Of a stretch of DNA of 64,000 nucleotides, positions 25,408 to 34,745 are shown piece after piece. Position numbers and translations under genes: made by a program. Origin of the DNA: Acidobacteriota bacterium (GTDB taxonomy: Bacteria > Acidobacteriota > Aminicenantia > Aminicenantales > Saccharicenantaceae); NCBI GenBank assembly GCA_028749115.1, contig JAQURD010000003.1:1-64000 (forward strand). Direction: 5' to 3'. The stretch's first letter is position 1; each line of letters starts with the position of its first letter. Under the pieces are notes generated by a model. It made no database searches. It saw nothing but the letters and a program-made list of their open reading frames with translations, and was not told the DNA's origin.

Positions 25408-26616
25408 TCAGAATTGCTGAATGAGGTTAAATAGCGGCAGATACATCGAAATAACCAGTGTGCCGACAATGCCGCCAACAAAAATCAGAACCAGAGGTTC
25501 GAGAGCCGACAGCAGGGTGCTAACTGAGTTATCAACTTCGTCATCAAAGAAATTGGCCAGTTTGCCGAGCATTTCATCAAGAGTGCCAGTTGATTCGCCG
25601 ACATTAACCATTTGAATCATCATGGGCGGAAACTTGCCCTCGCCGGCCTGTTTAAGAGAATCATTCAAGCTCTTGCCTTCTGAGACCATTTGTCTCGCAT
25701 TTAAAACCTGCCTCTCAATAATGAGGTTATCGGTCGTAGTAGAAGAAATTTTCAAGCTTTCGAGCATGGGCACGCCACCAGAGATCAGGGTGCTCAGGGT
25801 TCTGGTAAATCTCGACAGGGAAATCTTCTGCGTCAGATTACCCATAATGGGCAGCTTTAACTTGGTGCGATCAACAACTTCCCGGCCGGCAGGTGTTTTT
25901 GACCACCGCCGGTAAAAGACAACAATAACAATCAAGCCACCAACAATAATAAGAATATAGCGGCTGACAAAATTGCTCAGGGCAAGGACAGCCGCCGTCA
26001 AGCCAGGTAAACTTGCACCAAGTTCCTGATAAATCCCGCCAAAAACCGGTATAACTTTCCACAGCATAAAAATAGCAACAATTATGGCAAAGGTGACAAT
26101 AGCTGAGGGATAAATCATAGCCTGCTTGACCTTGGCTCTTAATTTGATCATGCTCTCCTGGTAGTCAGCCAGTCTCTTCAGCATGGTATCGAGTGAACCG
26201 CTTTGTTCACCTGAGGCCACCAGGTTGCAGAAAAGGTCATCAAACACCTTGGGATGCTTGCGCAGAGCCTGATTAAAAGCCGAGCCAGCTTCAACATCTT
26301 CTTTAACTTCAGTAATAACCCTGGCGAAATATTTATTTTTCTGCTGTTCAGCCAGGAGCCCCAGGCTCTGGATAAGAGGCAATTCAGCATCAATCAAGAC
26401 TGACAGCTGACGGCTGAAGAAAGACAGTTCTTTGAGTTTGACCTTTTCTCTTTTTAGAAAAGGTATAGCCAGTGCCGCACGTTTTGGTTTTATGCTGATA
26501 ATGGCAATCTGATCCCGCTGGAGAGTTCTGGTCAGATCTTCTATGGATTGAGCTACCCTTTCTCCGCCCACAACATCTCCGTATCTGTTTTTCCCTTTCC
26601 AAACATAAACCGCCAT
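25408..26616 (-). CDS. pilC: Type IV pilus inner-membrane platform protein PilC
   Basis: A 402-residue protein with two T2SF/GspF domains. The first (about 65-190) contains FSRQLSVLIDAELPLIQSL and the hydrophobic segment AIVTFAIIVAIFMLWKVIPVF. The second (about 270-390) contains FTRTLSTLISGGVPMLESL and the terminal helix LEPLVLIFVGGIVGTLVISMYLPLF. Length and domain order are canonical. It anchors the motor ATPases at the inner membrane. It follows pilT on the same strand, 56 bases away. Confidence 0.93.
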   Translation of the reverse strand: MAVYVWKGKNRYGDVVGGERVAQSIEDLTRTLQRDQIAIISIKPKRAALAIPFLKREKVKLKELSFFSRQLSVLIDAELPLIQSLGLLAEQQKNKYFARVITEVKEDVEAGSAFNQALRKHPKVFDDLFCNLVASGEQSGSLDTMLKRLADYQESMIKLRAKVKQAMIYPSAIVTFAIIVAIFMLWKVIPVFGGIYQELGASLPGLTAAVLALSNFVSRYILIIVGGLIVIVVFYRRWSKTPAGREVVDRTKLKLPIMGNLTQKISLSRFTRTLSTLISGGVPMLESLKISSTTTDNLIIERQVLNARQMVSEGKSLNDSLKQAGEGKFPPMMIQMVNVGESTGTLDEMLGKLANFFDDEVDNSVSTLLSALEPLVLIFVGGIVGTLVISMYLPLFNLIQQF

Positions 26617-26672
26617 CTTTTTTCTCCTTCTTTTTTAAAAATCCCCAAGATCTGTTATCATCTTATTTGCCT

Positions 26673-27788
26673 CTATTTTCCGGCCGTGGTAGAGGCAGCG
26701 CCCTTCTTCGCGACTATTCCTTCGTGTCTCTGAATAATATCAATTAATTCCTCCGGATTAGCTGTAACTGACATAGCTGTTTCATAAGTAATAACCCGGC
26801 GCAAATAAAGGCTGGCCAAACTCTGATTCATCGTCTGCATGCCGAACTTTTCCTGACCCATTTGCATAGCCGAATAAATTTGATGAATCTTGTTTTCGCG
26901 GATGAGGTTTCTCACCGCCGGATTGGGAATCAAGATTTCCATAGCCAGCACCCGGCCTTTCCCATCGGCCCTCGGCAGAAGAGTCTGGGTCATAACCGCC
27001 TCCAGAATCATGGAGAGAGTCACCCGAACCTGGGACTGATACTGGCTGGGGAAAATATCAATTATTCTCGTAATTGACTCGGCGGCTGAATTAGTATGAA
27101 GAGTAGAAAAAGTCAGGTGGCCAGTCTCTGCTACCCGCATGGTTGCTTCGACTGTTTCATAATCCCGCATTTCGCCCACAAACACCACATCCGGGTCTTC
27201 CCGCAGGACTGACCTCAGAGCATTAGCATAAGACAGAGTATCAGTGAAGAGTTCTCTCTGGTTAATGATCGCCCGTTTAGGCATAAAGTAATATTCAATC
27301 GGGTCTTCGACCGTCACGATATGAACGTCCCTTTCATGGTTTATATGATCAAGCATGCAGGCAATGGTCGTTGATTTACCGCAGCCGGTAGGCCCGGTGA
27401 CCAGAATTAAACCACGCGGCAGGTTACAAAGCTGCGCCACACGTTGGGGAATTCCCAGTTGAGCAAAACTCCACATTTGCGGCAGGAAACGCCGGAAGGA
27501 AGCCGCCACCGCCCCTTTCTGTTTAAAAACATTGACCCTGAACCTGCCCAGATCTTTCATACCAAAAGATAGGTCAAGCTCCCATTTTTCCTCAAATACC
27601 TTTTTCTGTTTATCATTAAGAATGCTATAAATCAGCTCCTGGGTTTCTGATGGCTGAAGAGGTGGATGATCAATATTTTTTAACCGTCCATCAACTCTGA
27701 TACGCGGGGGTGCGTAGGTAGTAATATGAAGATCACTGGCGTTTTCTTCAACAGCAATTTTCAAGAGTTCATAGATTGCCTTGGCCAT
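26673..27788 (-). CDS. pilT: Pilus retraction ATPase PilT
   Basis: A 371-residue secretion ATPase. The N-terminal PAS-like part begins with ENASDLHITTYAPPRIRVDG. Walker A is GPTGCGKSTT, the Asp box lies in VEDPIEY, Walker B is EDPDVVFVGEMRD, and the His box is GHLTFSTLHTNSAAESITRIID. No MshEN domain or zinc tetracysteine is present, which separates it from PilB. The C-terminal AIRNLIRE motif of PilT appears as AVRNLIRENK. The gene starts 15 bases after pilB. Presence of PilT implies retraction, hence twitching or DNA uptake. Confidence 0.93.
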   Translation of the reverse strand: MAKAIYELLKIAVEENASDLHITTYAPPRIRVDGRLKNIDHPPLQPSETQELIYSILNDKQKKVFEEKWELDLSFGMKDLGRFRVNVFKQKGAVAASFRRFLPQMWSFAQLGIPQRVAQLCNLPRGLILVTGPTGCGKSTTIACMLDHINHERDVHIVTVEDPIEYYFMPKRAIINQRELFTDTLSYANALRSVLREDPDVVFVGEMRDYETVEATMRVAETGHLTFSTLHTNSAAESITRIIDIFPSQYQSQVRVTLSMILEAVMTQTLLPRADGKGRVLAMEILIPNPAVRNLIRENKIHQIYSAMQMGQEKFGMQTMNQSLASLYLRRVITYETAMSVTANPEELIDIIQRHEGIVAKKGAASTTAGK

Positions 27789-27803
27789 AAATTCCTCCTA
27801 TTT

Positions 27804-29540
27804 TCAATCCCGGACAGTCTCTCTCAGGACTTCCTCGACTGAGGTAATGCCATTTTTGATTTTTATCAGGCCGCTGCGGCGCAGAGTCAGCATGCCATTT
27901 TCAATGGCTTTCTTCTTGAGATCCCGGCTGGTTGCCCGGTTGAGAATCATTTCCTTTACTTCATCGGTAATCTTCATGACCTCAAAAAGAGCAATCCTGC
28001 CTTTATAACCCGTATTATTGCAAGCTTCACACCCGTGGGCCTTAAAAATATGGATATCATGAATTTCATTTTCGTTAAAGCCCATATCCAGCAGGGCCCT
28101 CTTCGGCAGATCATGGGGTTCACAACATTTCTGACATAGCCGCCGGATAAGTCTCTGAGCAACTATTAAAACGACCGAGTCGGCAATTAAGAATGGTTCA
28201 GCATTCATATTGATTAAACGGGAAATGGTGGAAGGAGCATCGTTGGTATGAACGGTGGAGAAAACCAGATGGCCGGTCAGGGCAGCCTTGATAGCCACAT
28301 CAATCGTCTCATTATCGCGGATTTCGCCAACCAGCATGATATCGGGGTCCTGACGGAGAAAAGACCTCAGGGCACTGGCAAACGTTAAACCAATTTCCTC
28401 TTTGATCTGCACCTGGTTGATCCCGGGGATATAGAACTCAACCGGGTCTTCCGCTGTCATGATATTGACATCAATGGTGTTCAGATTGGAAACAGCCGAA
28501 TAAAGAGTATTGGTCTTGCCAGAGCCGGTTGGGCCCGTGACCAGAATGATTCCCCAGGGCCGGTGAATAGCTTCCTGGAAAATTTCCAGCGATTCGGGTT
28601 CGAAGCCTAACTGAGTCAGGTCGAGCTTGAGCATTTCCTTATCTAAGATACGGGCAACGATTTTCTCTCCAAACATCGTTGGAAGAGAGGAAACACGCAT
28701 ATCAACTTCCTTCTTCTTGCCATTATCGAGCTTCACCCGGAGTTTAATTCTTCCGTCCTGAGGCAAGCGTTTTTCAGCTATATCCATATTGGCCAGGATT
28801 TTTACTCTGGAAAGAACCGGACTCCTGAATTTTAGAGGCAGATCGGCCATTTCATACAGGTCACCATCTATCCGGTAGCGAATGCGAAATTTCTGCTCGT
28901 AGGGCTCAAAATGGACGTCACTGGCTCCCTTTTTAATGGCATCTATAAAAGTCTGATTGACCAGAGTAATGATGGGCGCTTCATTGCTCGCCTGCTCCAT
29001 CTCGGCCACATCATAATCAGAGCCCTCCGTTATTTCTTTTTCATCTATGAGATTTATTGGGCCTTCTTCAGCCATTTCAATATCTTCAATCAGCTTTTTT
29101 ACTTTGAGAGCATCACTAGTCCCATAATATCTATTGATGGCATTATTAATGCCGGTTTCGGTTGAAATGACCGGCTGAACACTCAGCCCTGTCCGGAATC
29201 TGATATCTTCAATCACCTCTAAATCGGTTGGATCAACCATAGCTAGAGTTAAAAAGGATTTTATCTTGTGGATAGGCATAACGAGATCTTTTTTTGCTGT
29301 TTCAGCCGGAATTAGACTGATAACTTCAGGAAAGACTTCAAACTGGTCAAGATCAATATAAGGATAACCGAGCTGCCGGCTTAAAGCCTGAGCAATCTCT
29401 TCTTCAGTCAGAAAGCCAAGCGCCACCAGGGCGGAGCCTACCGGCAGGTTATTCTTTTTATGATAATCAATAGCCTGCTGCAGTTTATCTGCATCAATAA
29501 TTTTTTCCCTGATCAGGAGTTCGCCGAGTTTGGATGCCAT
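27804..29540 (-). CDS. pilB: Pilus extension ATPase PilB
   Basis: A 578-residue assembly ATPase. The N-terminal MshEN/T2SSE_N domain (about 1-150) begins with KLGELLIREKIID. The ATPase core has Walker A GPTGSGKT, VEFYIPG after the Asp box, Walker B QDPDIMLVGEIRD and the His box HTNDAPSTISRL. A zinc tetracysteine is formed by CQKCCEP and CEACNNTGYKGR, as in PilB/GspE. MshEN domains commonly bind c-di-GMP, and an HD-GYP protein is encoded divergently next door. It is first in the pilB-pilT-pilC run. Confidence 0.93.
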   Translation of the reverse strand: MASKLGELLIREKIIDADKLQQAIDYHKKNNLPVGSALVALGFLTEEEIAQALSRQLGYPYIDLDQFEVFPEVISLIPAETAKKDLVMPIHKIKSFLTLAMVDPTDLEVIEDIRFRTGLSVQPVISTETGINNAINRYYGTSDALKVKKLIEDIEMAEEGPINLIDEKEITEGSDYDVAEMEQASNEAPIITLVNQTFIDAIKKGASDVHFEPYEQKFRIRYRIDGDLYEMADLPLKFRSPVLSRVKILANMDIAEKRLPQDGRIKLRVKLDNGKKKEVDMRVSSLPTMFGEKIVARILDKEMLKLDLTQLGFEPESLEIFQEAIHRPWGIILVTGPTGSGKTNTLYSAVSNLNTIDVNIMTAEDPVEFYIPGINQVQIKEEIGLTFASALRSFLRQDPDIMLVGEIRDNETIDVAIKAALTGHLVFSTVHTNDAPSTISRLINMNAEPFLIADSVVLIVAQRLIRRLCQKCCEPHDLPKRALLDMGFNENEIHDIHIFKAHGCEACNNTGYKGRIALFEVMKITDEVKEMILNRATSRDLKKKAIENGMLTLRRSGLIKIKNGITSVEEVLRETVRD

Positions 29541-29858
29541 TTTTTAAAACCTTTTTACCATTCAGGGCAAAATTTGTCAAAAGAAATCTTTCTTTGCCTG
29601 AAATATCTTCTAAATTTGTATTTTCCTTCTTATCACGTCAATAATCAATCCGGGCTAACTCCGGGGTGAAATTAACATTTTTTGTCTCACCCTAAAAGGT
29701 TAACTACCTGCCTTTGAGATTTACAGTGAACTTACCGCCACAGCGAGTCCCCCTGTTTTCTATCCGGAATTAGAGATACTATTTTACACTTTTTTTCAAT
29801 TTTTAGCTACTCTAGGCGACTCAATATGGTGAGGAGGAGAAGGCTGAGGTGTCTTTAA
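29541..29858. other. Divergent promoter region between pilB and the HD-GYP gene
   Basis: A 318-base, AT-rich stretch without a gene. I see no -24/-12 sigma-54 element on either strand. A purine-rich GAGGAGGAGAAGGCTGAGGTG segment (29831-29851) provides the ribosome binding site for the plus-strand gene. Confidence 0.5.
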
Positions 29859-30869
29859 ATGGCCATTAAAAATATCCAAAGCATTAGCCTGGAAATTATC
29901 AGAACCATTATAGATAATACGAAAGAAAGTATTTATCTTGCATCTTCTGAGGGTTTTGAATACGTTAATCCTGCTTTTGAAAAATTAACCGGATATAAAA
30001 AAGAAGAAATCTATGCCAGGAATTTTAATTTTCTCCGTCTGGTTCACCCCGATGACCGGCATCTATTCTCAGCGGCCAAAGGGTCCTTTCCCAAACCAAA
30101 TATATTGGCAGGAACAGAGCTTCTCGAGTTCAGATTGATGAATCTCAAAGGTGAGCTAAAATATGTCGAAGCCAGCACTTCTCGTCTGGAAGAAAACCCT
30201 TGTTTAACTCTGGTTATTTTGAGAGATATCACTTCAAGGAAAAAAACAGAAATAGAGTTAAAAGAAACGCTGGACAAGCTAAGAAAAACTATGGGGGCAA
30301 CGATTCAGGCCATCTCCCTGACAATTGAGTCAAGAGACCCATACACGGCCGGACACCAGAGGCGGGTATCTGATCTAGCTCGCTCTATTACCACCAGATT
30401 AGCTTATCCGACGGAAGAAATTGATGAAATCAGGCTGGCGGCTCAGGTGCATGATCTGGGAAAGATTTCTGTCCCGGCTGAAATTCTGAACAAACCCGGT
30501 GCACTCAATCCGGACGAATTTGAAATGATTAAAGACCATCCGCGAGTTGGTTATGAAATTCTCAAGACGATAGAATTTCCCTGGCCCGTAGCCCAGATAG
30601 TTCATCAACATCATGAAAGGCTTGACGGCAGCGGTTATCCCTTAGGATTGAAGGATGGGCAGATTCATCCCATGGCTAAGATTCTGGCCGTAGCTGATGT
30701 CGTTGAAGCTATGCTGTCACATCGTCCTTACCGGCCAGCCTTCTCTCCAGAGACTGTTATTCAGGAGATAACCGCTAACGCTGGCAAGTTATATGATCAG
30801 GCAGCCGTCAAGGCCTGTACCGACATCATTCAGCAAAAATTCAAATTGTCAAATGTCAGCTTTGACTGA
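29859..30869 (+). CDS. PAS / HD-GYP domain phosphodiesterase
   Basis: A 336-residue soluble protein. Residues about 8-130 form a PAS domain (FEYVNPAFEKLTGYKKEEIY) with the following PAC segment LVILRDITSRKKTE. Residues 150-330 form an HD-GYP domain: YTAGHQRRVSDLA, HDLGKISVPAEIL, HQHHERLDGSGYP and AVADVVEAMLSHRPYR. All metal-binding His/Asp residues and the GYP triad are present, so hydrolysis of c-di-GMP (or cGAMP) is expected. It is divergent from pilB. Regulation of pilus function by local c-di-GMP turnover is an inference from location. Confidence 0.9.
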   Translation: MAIKNIQSISLEIIRTIIDNTKESIYLASSEGFEYVNPAFEKLTGYKKEEIYARNFNFLRLVHPDDRHLFSAAKGSFPKPNILAGTELLEFRLMNLKGELKYVEASTSRLEENPCLTLVILRDITSRKKTEIELKETLDKLRKTMGATIQAISLTIESRDPYTAGHQRRVSDLARSITTRLAYPTEEIDEIRLAAQVHDLGKISVPAEILNKPGALNPDEFEMIKDHPRVGYEILKTIEFPWPVAQIVHQHHERLDGSGYPLGLKDGQIHPMAKILAVADVVEAMLSHRPYRPAFSPETVIQEITANAGKLYDQAAVKACTDIIQQKFKLSNVSFD

Positions 30870-30994
30870 TTAGATGGGGCCGGTCAAGACTTCCTCTGAA
30901 TAATTTCCTGATTGGCAAAAAGTGTCATCAGATCTAACCAGGTGCCGTCGCCTTGAACAATACGTGAGTGAGCCAGGTGCAGAAAAAGAAAAAC

Positions 30995-31067
30995 GCGCCT
31001 GGAGGGATTCGAACCCCCGGCCCGCTGCTTAGAAGGCAGCTGCTCTATCCTACTGAGCTACAGGCGC
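30995..31067 (-). tRNA. tRNA-Arg (anticodon TCT)
   Basis: A 73-base cloverleaf on the minus strand with a perfect acceptor GCGCCTG/CAGGCGC, a D arm with GCTC/GAGC, anticodon stem GCTGC/GCAGC with loop CTTCTAA (anticodon TCT), and T arm GGGGG TTCGAAT CCCTC (one G-T pair). CCA is not encoded. It lies 23 bases downstream of tRNA-Pro and is probably co-transcribed with it. Confidence 0.95.
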
Positions 31068-31090
31068 ATCATCGCCTCAGGTGAGAAAAT

Positions 31091-31164
31091 CGGGGAGATC
31101 GGATTTGAACCGACGACCTCCTGCTCCCAAGGCAGGCGCGCTAGCCAGGCTGCGCCACTCCCCG
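31091..31164 (-). tRNA. tRNA-Pro (anticodon TGG)
   Basis: A 74-base cloverleaf on the minus strand with perfect acceptor CGGGGAG/CTCCCCG, D arm GCGC/GCGC, anticodon stem CCTGC/GCAGG with loop CTTGGGA (anticodon TGG), and T arm GTCGG TTCAAAT CCGAT with a G-T pair. CCA is not encoded. It is first in the two-tRNA unit. Confidence 0.95.
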
Positions 31165-31211
31165 TCTTCTTAATTTTAATTCCGAAGAACACGAGCCTGT
31201 TTTGAGTAAAA

Positions 31212-31241
31212 ATCTTAACAGAAAAACCCGCAAATTGTCAA
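31212..31241 (-). promoter_or_regulatory. Promoter of the tRNA-Pro/tRNA-Arg unit
   Basis: On the minus strand TTGACA (31236-31241) and TAAGAT (31212-31217) are separated by 18 bases. The predicted start lies near 31205, about 40 bases before the tRNA-Pro 5' end. It lies just past the mutL stop codon. Confidence 0.6.
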
Positions 31242-31242
31242 T

Positions 31243-33009
31243 TTAACTTCCCTGGCCAGGCTGCCGGCCGAGTGTTCTTTCTATTTTATCACGGCTGATT
31301 TCCACGATGACCGGCCGACCATGGGGGCATACGCCAGGGTGCTCAGTTTGAAAAAGTTCGGCTGCCAGAAACTCCATTTCTGGCTGGCTCAACGGCTGTC
31401 CCGCTTTGATAGCTGCTTTACAGGCCATCGTCGCCAGCATCTTATCTCTTTTATCTTTAAACCGCTCAGGTCCGCCCTCATTGAGAATCCCTTTAAGAAT
31501 TTCAATCGCTCTTTTCTCATCAAAAACATCAGGGAAGGCTTTTAAAGCATAACTTTTCTGGCCCATGGTCTCAAGTTCGAAACCTGAGGCGGCCAATTCA
31601 GACTCAAGCTCCTCAAACCGCAGCATTTCCTCTGGCGTTAGCTCGAGGACCTGGGGGAAAAGCATCTGACGGCTGGCCCAGCCATTCTCTTTATCAAGTT
31701 TCTTAAACTTCTCAAATAAGACCCGCTCATGAGCATTGTGCTGGTCAATAATCAGCAGTCCTTCTTCTGATCCAACTACCACATAAGCATTTAAATACTG
31801 GCCAAGAACCCGCCGGCCTGGCCATCCACCAGTTTGTTTTTCCGCTATTTCTTGGCCTCCTGATAGCCATGATGGCCGCCCGGTCTGGCTTTCCCGGGTT
31901 TCAATCTTTTTTTCTCCCTCTTGTTCTTCTTCTGAAAGATTCAAAGATGGCTCTTCAGTGCTCTCTCCCGGCATATCTTCTTCTCTGGGTCCTTCACTTA
32001 TAATCACCGGTTTTATCAGGCTTTCACTTCTGGCCGCAACTTCAATCCCCCGTAGGACCAGGCCATAGACTTCCTGTGGCTCTTTGAACCTGATTTCCGC
32101 CTTAGCTGGATGAACATTGACATCAACCCGGTCGTAGGGCAGATCAAGGAACAGAAAGCATTCCGGGCTTTTTTGCCTTTCCTGCATTCCGAGATAGGCC
32201 TGACTCAGAGCAGCACTCAACACCCGGTCTTTAATCGGCCGGCGGTTGACGAAAAACAACTGGTGCTGGCGGTCAGCCCGCCCGGTAAACGGCCTCGAAC
32301 TCAGGCCGCTCAACCTGTAGCCGTTTTCGGTATAATCCACCGCCATCAAGCCTTCCAGCACCTGGCGGCCATAAAGCTGATATACCCGTTCTTCCAGGCT
32401 GGAAACAGCCGGGCAATTTATCACCTGGCGGTGGTGGTGAATCAAAAGAAATTTTACAGCGGGAAAGGCTAAGGCCACCTGGGTTACATAACTGGTGATA
32501 AGATTTAGCTCTGACCTTTCTCCCCGTAAAAATTTCCGCCGGGCTGGCAGATTAAAGAAGAGGTCTCTGACTTCAACCATTGTTCCCCGGGGGAAAGCTA
32601 TTTCTGAGAAACGGATGAGCTTATCACCTTCCCTCTCCGCCTGATAGCCCTTATCACCCTGGCCATTGTAAGTTTTAAGGATTAACCTCGACACAGATGA
32701 AATACTGGCCAGAGCTTCGCCACGGAAGCCAAGAGTAGCTATTCTTTCCAGGTCTTCTTCCTTTTCTAACTTGCTGGTAGCATGACGTTTAAAGCAGAGA
32801 ACAGCATCCTCCTGACTCAGGCCGCAGCCATTATCCTGAAGGCGAATCATTTTTTTCCCGCCCTCAAATATTTCGATTTTGATCTCCGTCGCCCCGGCAT
32901 CTAAGGAATTCTCAACCAGTTCCTTGACCACAGAAGCCGGACGCTCAACCACCTCCCCAGCCGCAATTTTTTGGGCGACTTCCGCTGGCAAAACTTTTAT
33001 TTTCGCCAT
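31243..33009 (-). CDS. mutL: DNA mismatch repair protein MutL
   Basis: A 588-residue MutL. The GHKL ATPase domain has motifs ELVENSLDAGA, DNGCGL, and TLGFRGEALASIS. The transducer domain contains FFVNRRPIKD and DVNVHPAKAEIRF. A charged linker (about 335-400) precedes the C-terminal dimerisation domain with IDQHNAHERVLFEKF, which corresponds to the endonuclease metal motif DQHA(X2)E(X4)E (Asn in place of Ala), plus ACKAAIKAG and CPHGRP. The nicking-type MutL of organisms without MutH is therefore expected. mutS is not in the window. The gene starts directly after the mtaB stop codon. Confidence 0.95.
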   Translation of the reverse strand: MAKIKVLPAEVAQKIAAGEVVERPASVVKELVENSLDAGATEIKIEIFEGGKKMIRLQDNGCGLSQEDAVLCFKRHATSKLEKEEDLERIATLGFRGEALASISSVSRLILKTYNGQGDKGYQAEREGDKLIRFSEIAFPRGTMVEVRDLFFNLPARRKFLRGERSELNLITSYVTQVALAFPAVKFLLIHHHRQVINCPAVSSLEERVYQLYGRQVLEGLMAVDYTENGYRLSGLSSRPFTGRADRQHQLFFVNRRPIKDRVLSAALSQAYLGMQERQKSPECFLFLDLPYDRVDVNVHPAKAEIRFKEPQEVYGLVLRGIEVAARSESLIKPVIISEGPREEDMPGESTEEPSLNLSEEEQEGEKKIETRESQTGRPSWLSGGQEIAEKQTGGWPGRRVLGQYLNAYVVVGSEEGLLIIDQHNAHERVLFEKFKKLDKENGWASRQMLFPQVLELTPEEMLRFEELESELAASGFELETMGQKSYALKAFPDVFDEKRAIEILKGILNEGGPERFKDKRDKMLATMACKAAIKAGQPLSQPEMEFLAAELFQTEHPGVCPHGRPVIVEISRDKIERTLGRQPGQGS

Positions 33010-34257
33010 TTAAACTACCTTGGCGGTGACTCTAAATGGCGTCACCCCGGTTATTCTTACCGAAATTAGCTCTCCTCTCTCCACTTCCGGCAGTTCATTT
33101 AGAGTGACTTTTATATAATTATCAGTCAGGGCTTCTGCTCCCTGGTCTTTTTTTCTTACCACTATTGCCCTCCGGCTGGTATTTAAAAACGCCTCTTTAA
33201 AAGCCAGATTTTTCCTCTGGGAAATTTTCCGCAGCTCATCTGCTCTGTCTTTTTTTATCTTTTCAGGCACTCCGGGCCAGCGAGCGGCAGGCGTCCCGGG
33301 GCGTGGCGAGTAGGAAAATACATGAAAATAAGTCAGTGGAGAGGCCTCCAGAAAAGTTTTTAGAAACAAAAAATCTGCCTGACTTTCCCCCGGAAAGCCG
33401 GTAATAATGTCAGCCCCGAGATTGGCCTCGGGCCGGTGCTGTCGCAGGTAGTTGAGAATCCTGGTGTATTCCTCTGCCCGGCTTTTCCTCCCCATCTTTT
33501 TAAGTACTTCATTGGAAGCATGCTGAAGCGACAGGTGAAAGTGTGGGCAAATTTTTACTTCGCCAGCGATAAACTCCAGCCAATCTTCTGGCAGAATTCC
33601 CGGGTCAAGCGAGCTCAACCTCAGGAGTTCAAGCTCCGGAATCTTGACTATTTCCTGCAGGAGGCTAACCAGGGAAAGTGCCGGAGTCAGATCCTGGCCA
33701 TAAGCACAGAGATGGATGCCAGCCAGTACAACTTCCCTGTAGCCGCGGGCCAGAGCCCTTTTTATCCTGGCGATAACTTCTTGAGGCGGAGTACTGCGGA
33801 CAGGTCCCCGCAGGTAAGGTATGAGGCAAAATGTGCAGCGGGCATTGCAGCCATCCTGAATTTTAATCAGCGCCCGGGAGCGGTAATTAACTGGCCGAAT
33901 TTCCTCCCCCGCTCCGCCCGCCAGATTAACCAGCTTATTGACCAGCATTTCTTTAGCTGAATTGGGAATAATGGCCGAGACATTTTCATACTGGCTAAAA
34001 TCTTCACGATTTTTCTCAGCCAAACAACCGGTCACCACCACCCGGGTCCGGGGTTTTTCACGCTGGAGTTTCCTCAAAAATTGCCGGACATCAGCTTCAG
34101 CTCTCCCCGTTAAGCCGCAGGTGTTAACCACCACCAGGTCAGATGCACGCCAGTCTTTCTCGACTGGCAGCCCAGCCCCGGCCAGCTTTTCCGACCAGTC
34201 AAAGGCTTCTGCTTGATTCACCCGGCAGCCAAAATTATGAATGAAAACCCGGGTCAT
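33010..34257 (-). CDS. mtaB: tRNA t6A37 methylthiotransferase MtaB
   Basis: A 415-residue radical SAM methylthiotransferase. N-terminal UPF0004 cysteines occur in FGCRVNQAEA, VVNTCGLTGRAE and VTGCLAEKN. The radical SAM cluster is CNARCTFCLIPYLRGPVRS, and a short C-terminal TRAM region ends in RITGVTPFRVTAKVV. NFGCRVNQAE is the signature that separates MtaB from MiaB and RimO. It adds the methylthio group to t6A at position 37 of tRNAs reading ANN codons. Its start overlaps the purE end by four bases. Confidence 0.9.
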   Translation of the reverse strand: MTRVFIHNFGCRVNQAEAFDWSEKLAGAGLPVEKDWRASDLVVVNTCGLTGRAEADVRQFLRKLQREKPRTRVVVTGCLAEKNREDFSQYENVSAIIPNSAKEMLVNKLVNLAGGAGEEIRPVNYRSRALIKIQDGCNARCTFCLIPYLRGPVRSTPPQEVIARIKRALARGYREVVLAGIHLCAYGQDLTPALSLVSLLQEIVKIPELELLRLSSLDPGILPEDWLEFIAGEVKICPHFHLSLQHASNEVLKKMGRKSRAEEYTRILNYLRQHRPEANLGADIITGFPGESQADFLFLKTFLEASPLTYFHVFSYSPRPGTPAARWPGVPEKIKKDRADELRKISQRKNLAFKEAFLNTSRRAIVVRKKDQGAEALTDNYIKVTLNELPEVERGELISVRITGVTPFRVTAKVV

Positions 34258-34745
34258 AATTTTTCTTTGATCCTCCTGGAGCTGTCCTCAACTTTCTCAG
34301 CCATCTTCCGCCTGTAAGCAGCCAGCTTTCTTTTAAGCTCATCATCAGACAAAGCCAGAATTGAGATAGCCAGTAGAGCGGCGTTAGCTCCGCCCGATTT
34401 TCCCAGAGCGACGGCTGCCACCGGAATCCCCTTAGGCATCTGAACAACCGAGAAAAGAGCATCCAGGCCAGCCAGCGCCGTGCTTTCTACCGGAACACCA
34501 ATAACTGGCAGGAGCGTCTGTGAAGCTACAACTCCAGGCAGATGAGCTGCTTTCCCGGCGACGGCGATAAAAACTCTTGTCCCGCTTTTTTCTGCTTCTT
34601 CAATTAGCCGGGATGTCCTTTCCGGCGTCCGGTGAGCTGAAGTTACTTCTAAACTAAAAGGAACTTCAAATTCTTTGAGGATGTCCAGTCCTTCTTTAAT
34701 AATCTCAAAATCAGAATCACTGCCTAAAAAAACCGTCACCCTCAT
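34254..34745 (-). CDS. purE: N5-carboxyaminoimidazole ribonucleotide mutase PurE
   Basis: A 163-residue class I PurE-type protein with GSDSDFEIIKEGLDIL, SAHRTPER and the VAGKAAHLPGVVAS stretch that lines the substrate site. GVPV is followed by FSVVQMPKGIPVAAVALGKSGGANAALLA, the conserved C-terminal helix region. It carries out the carboxyl shift giving CAIR in purine synthesis. Its ATG overlaps the purD stop by four bases. No purK gene is seen in the window. Confidence 0.93.
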   Translation of the reverse strand: MRVTVFLGSDSDFEIIKEGLDILKEFEVPFSLEVTSAHRTPERTSRLIEEAEKSGTRVFIAVAGKAAHLPGVVASQTLLPVIGVPVESTALAGLDALFSVVQMPKGIPVAAVALGKSGGANAALLAISILALSDDELKRKLAAYRRKMAEKVEDSSRRIKEKL

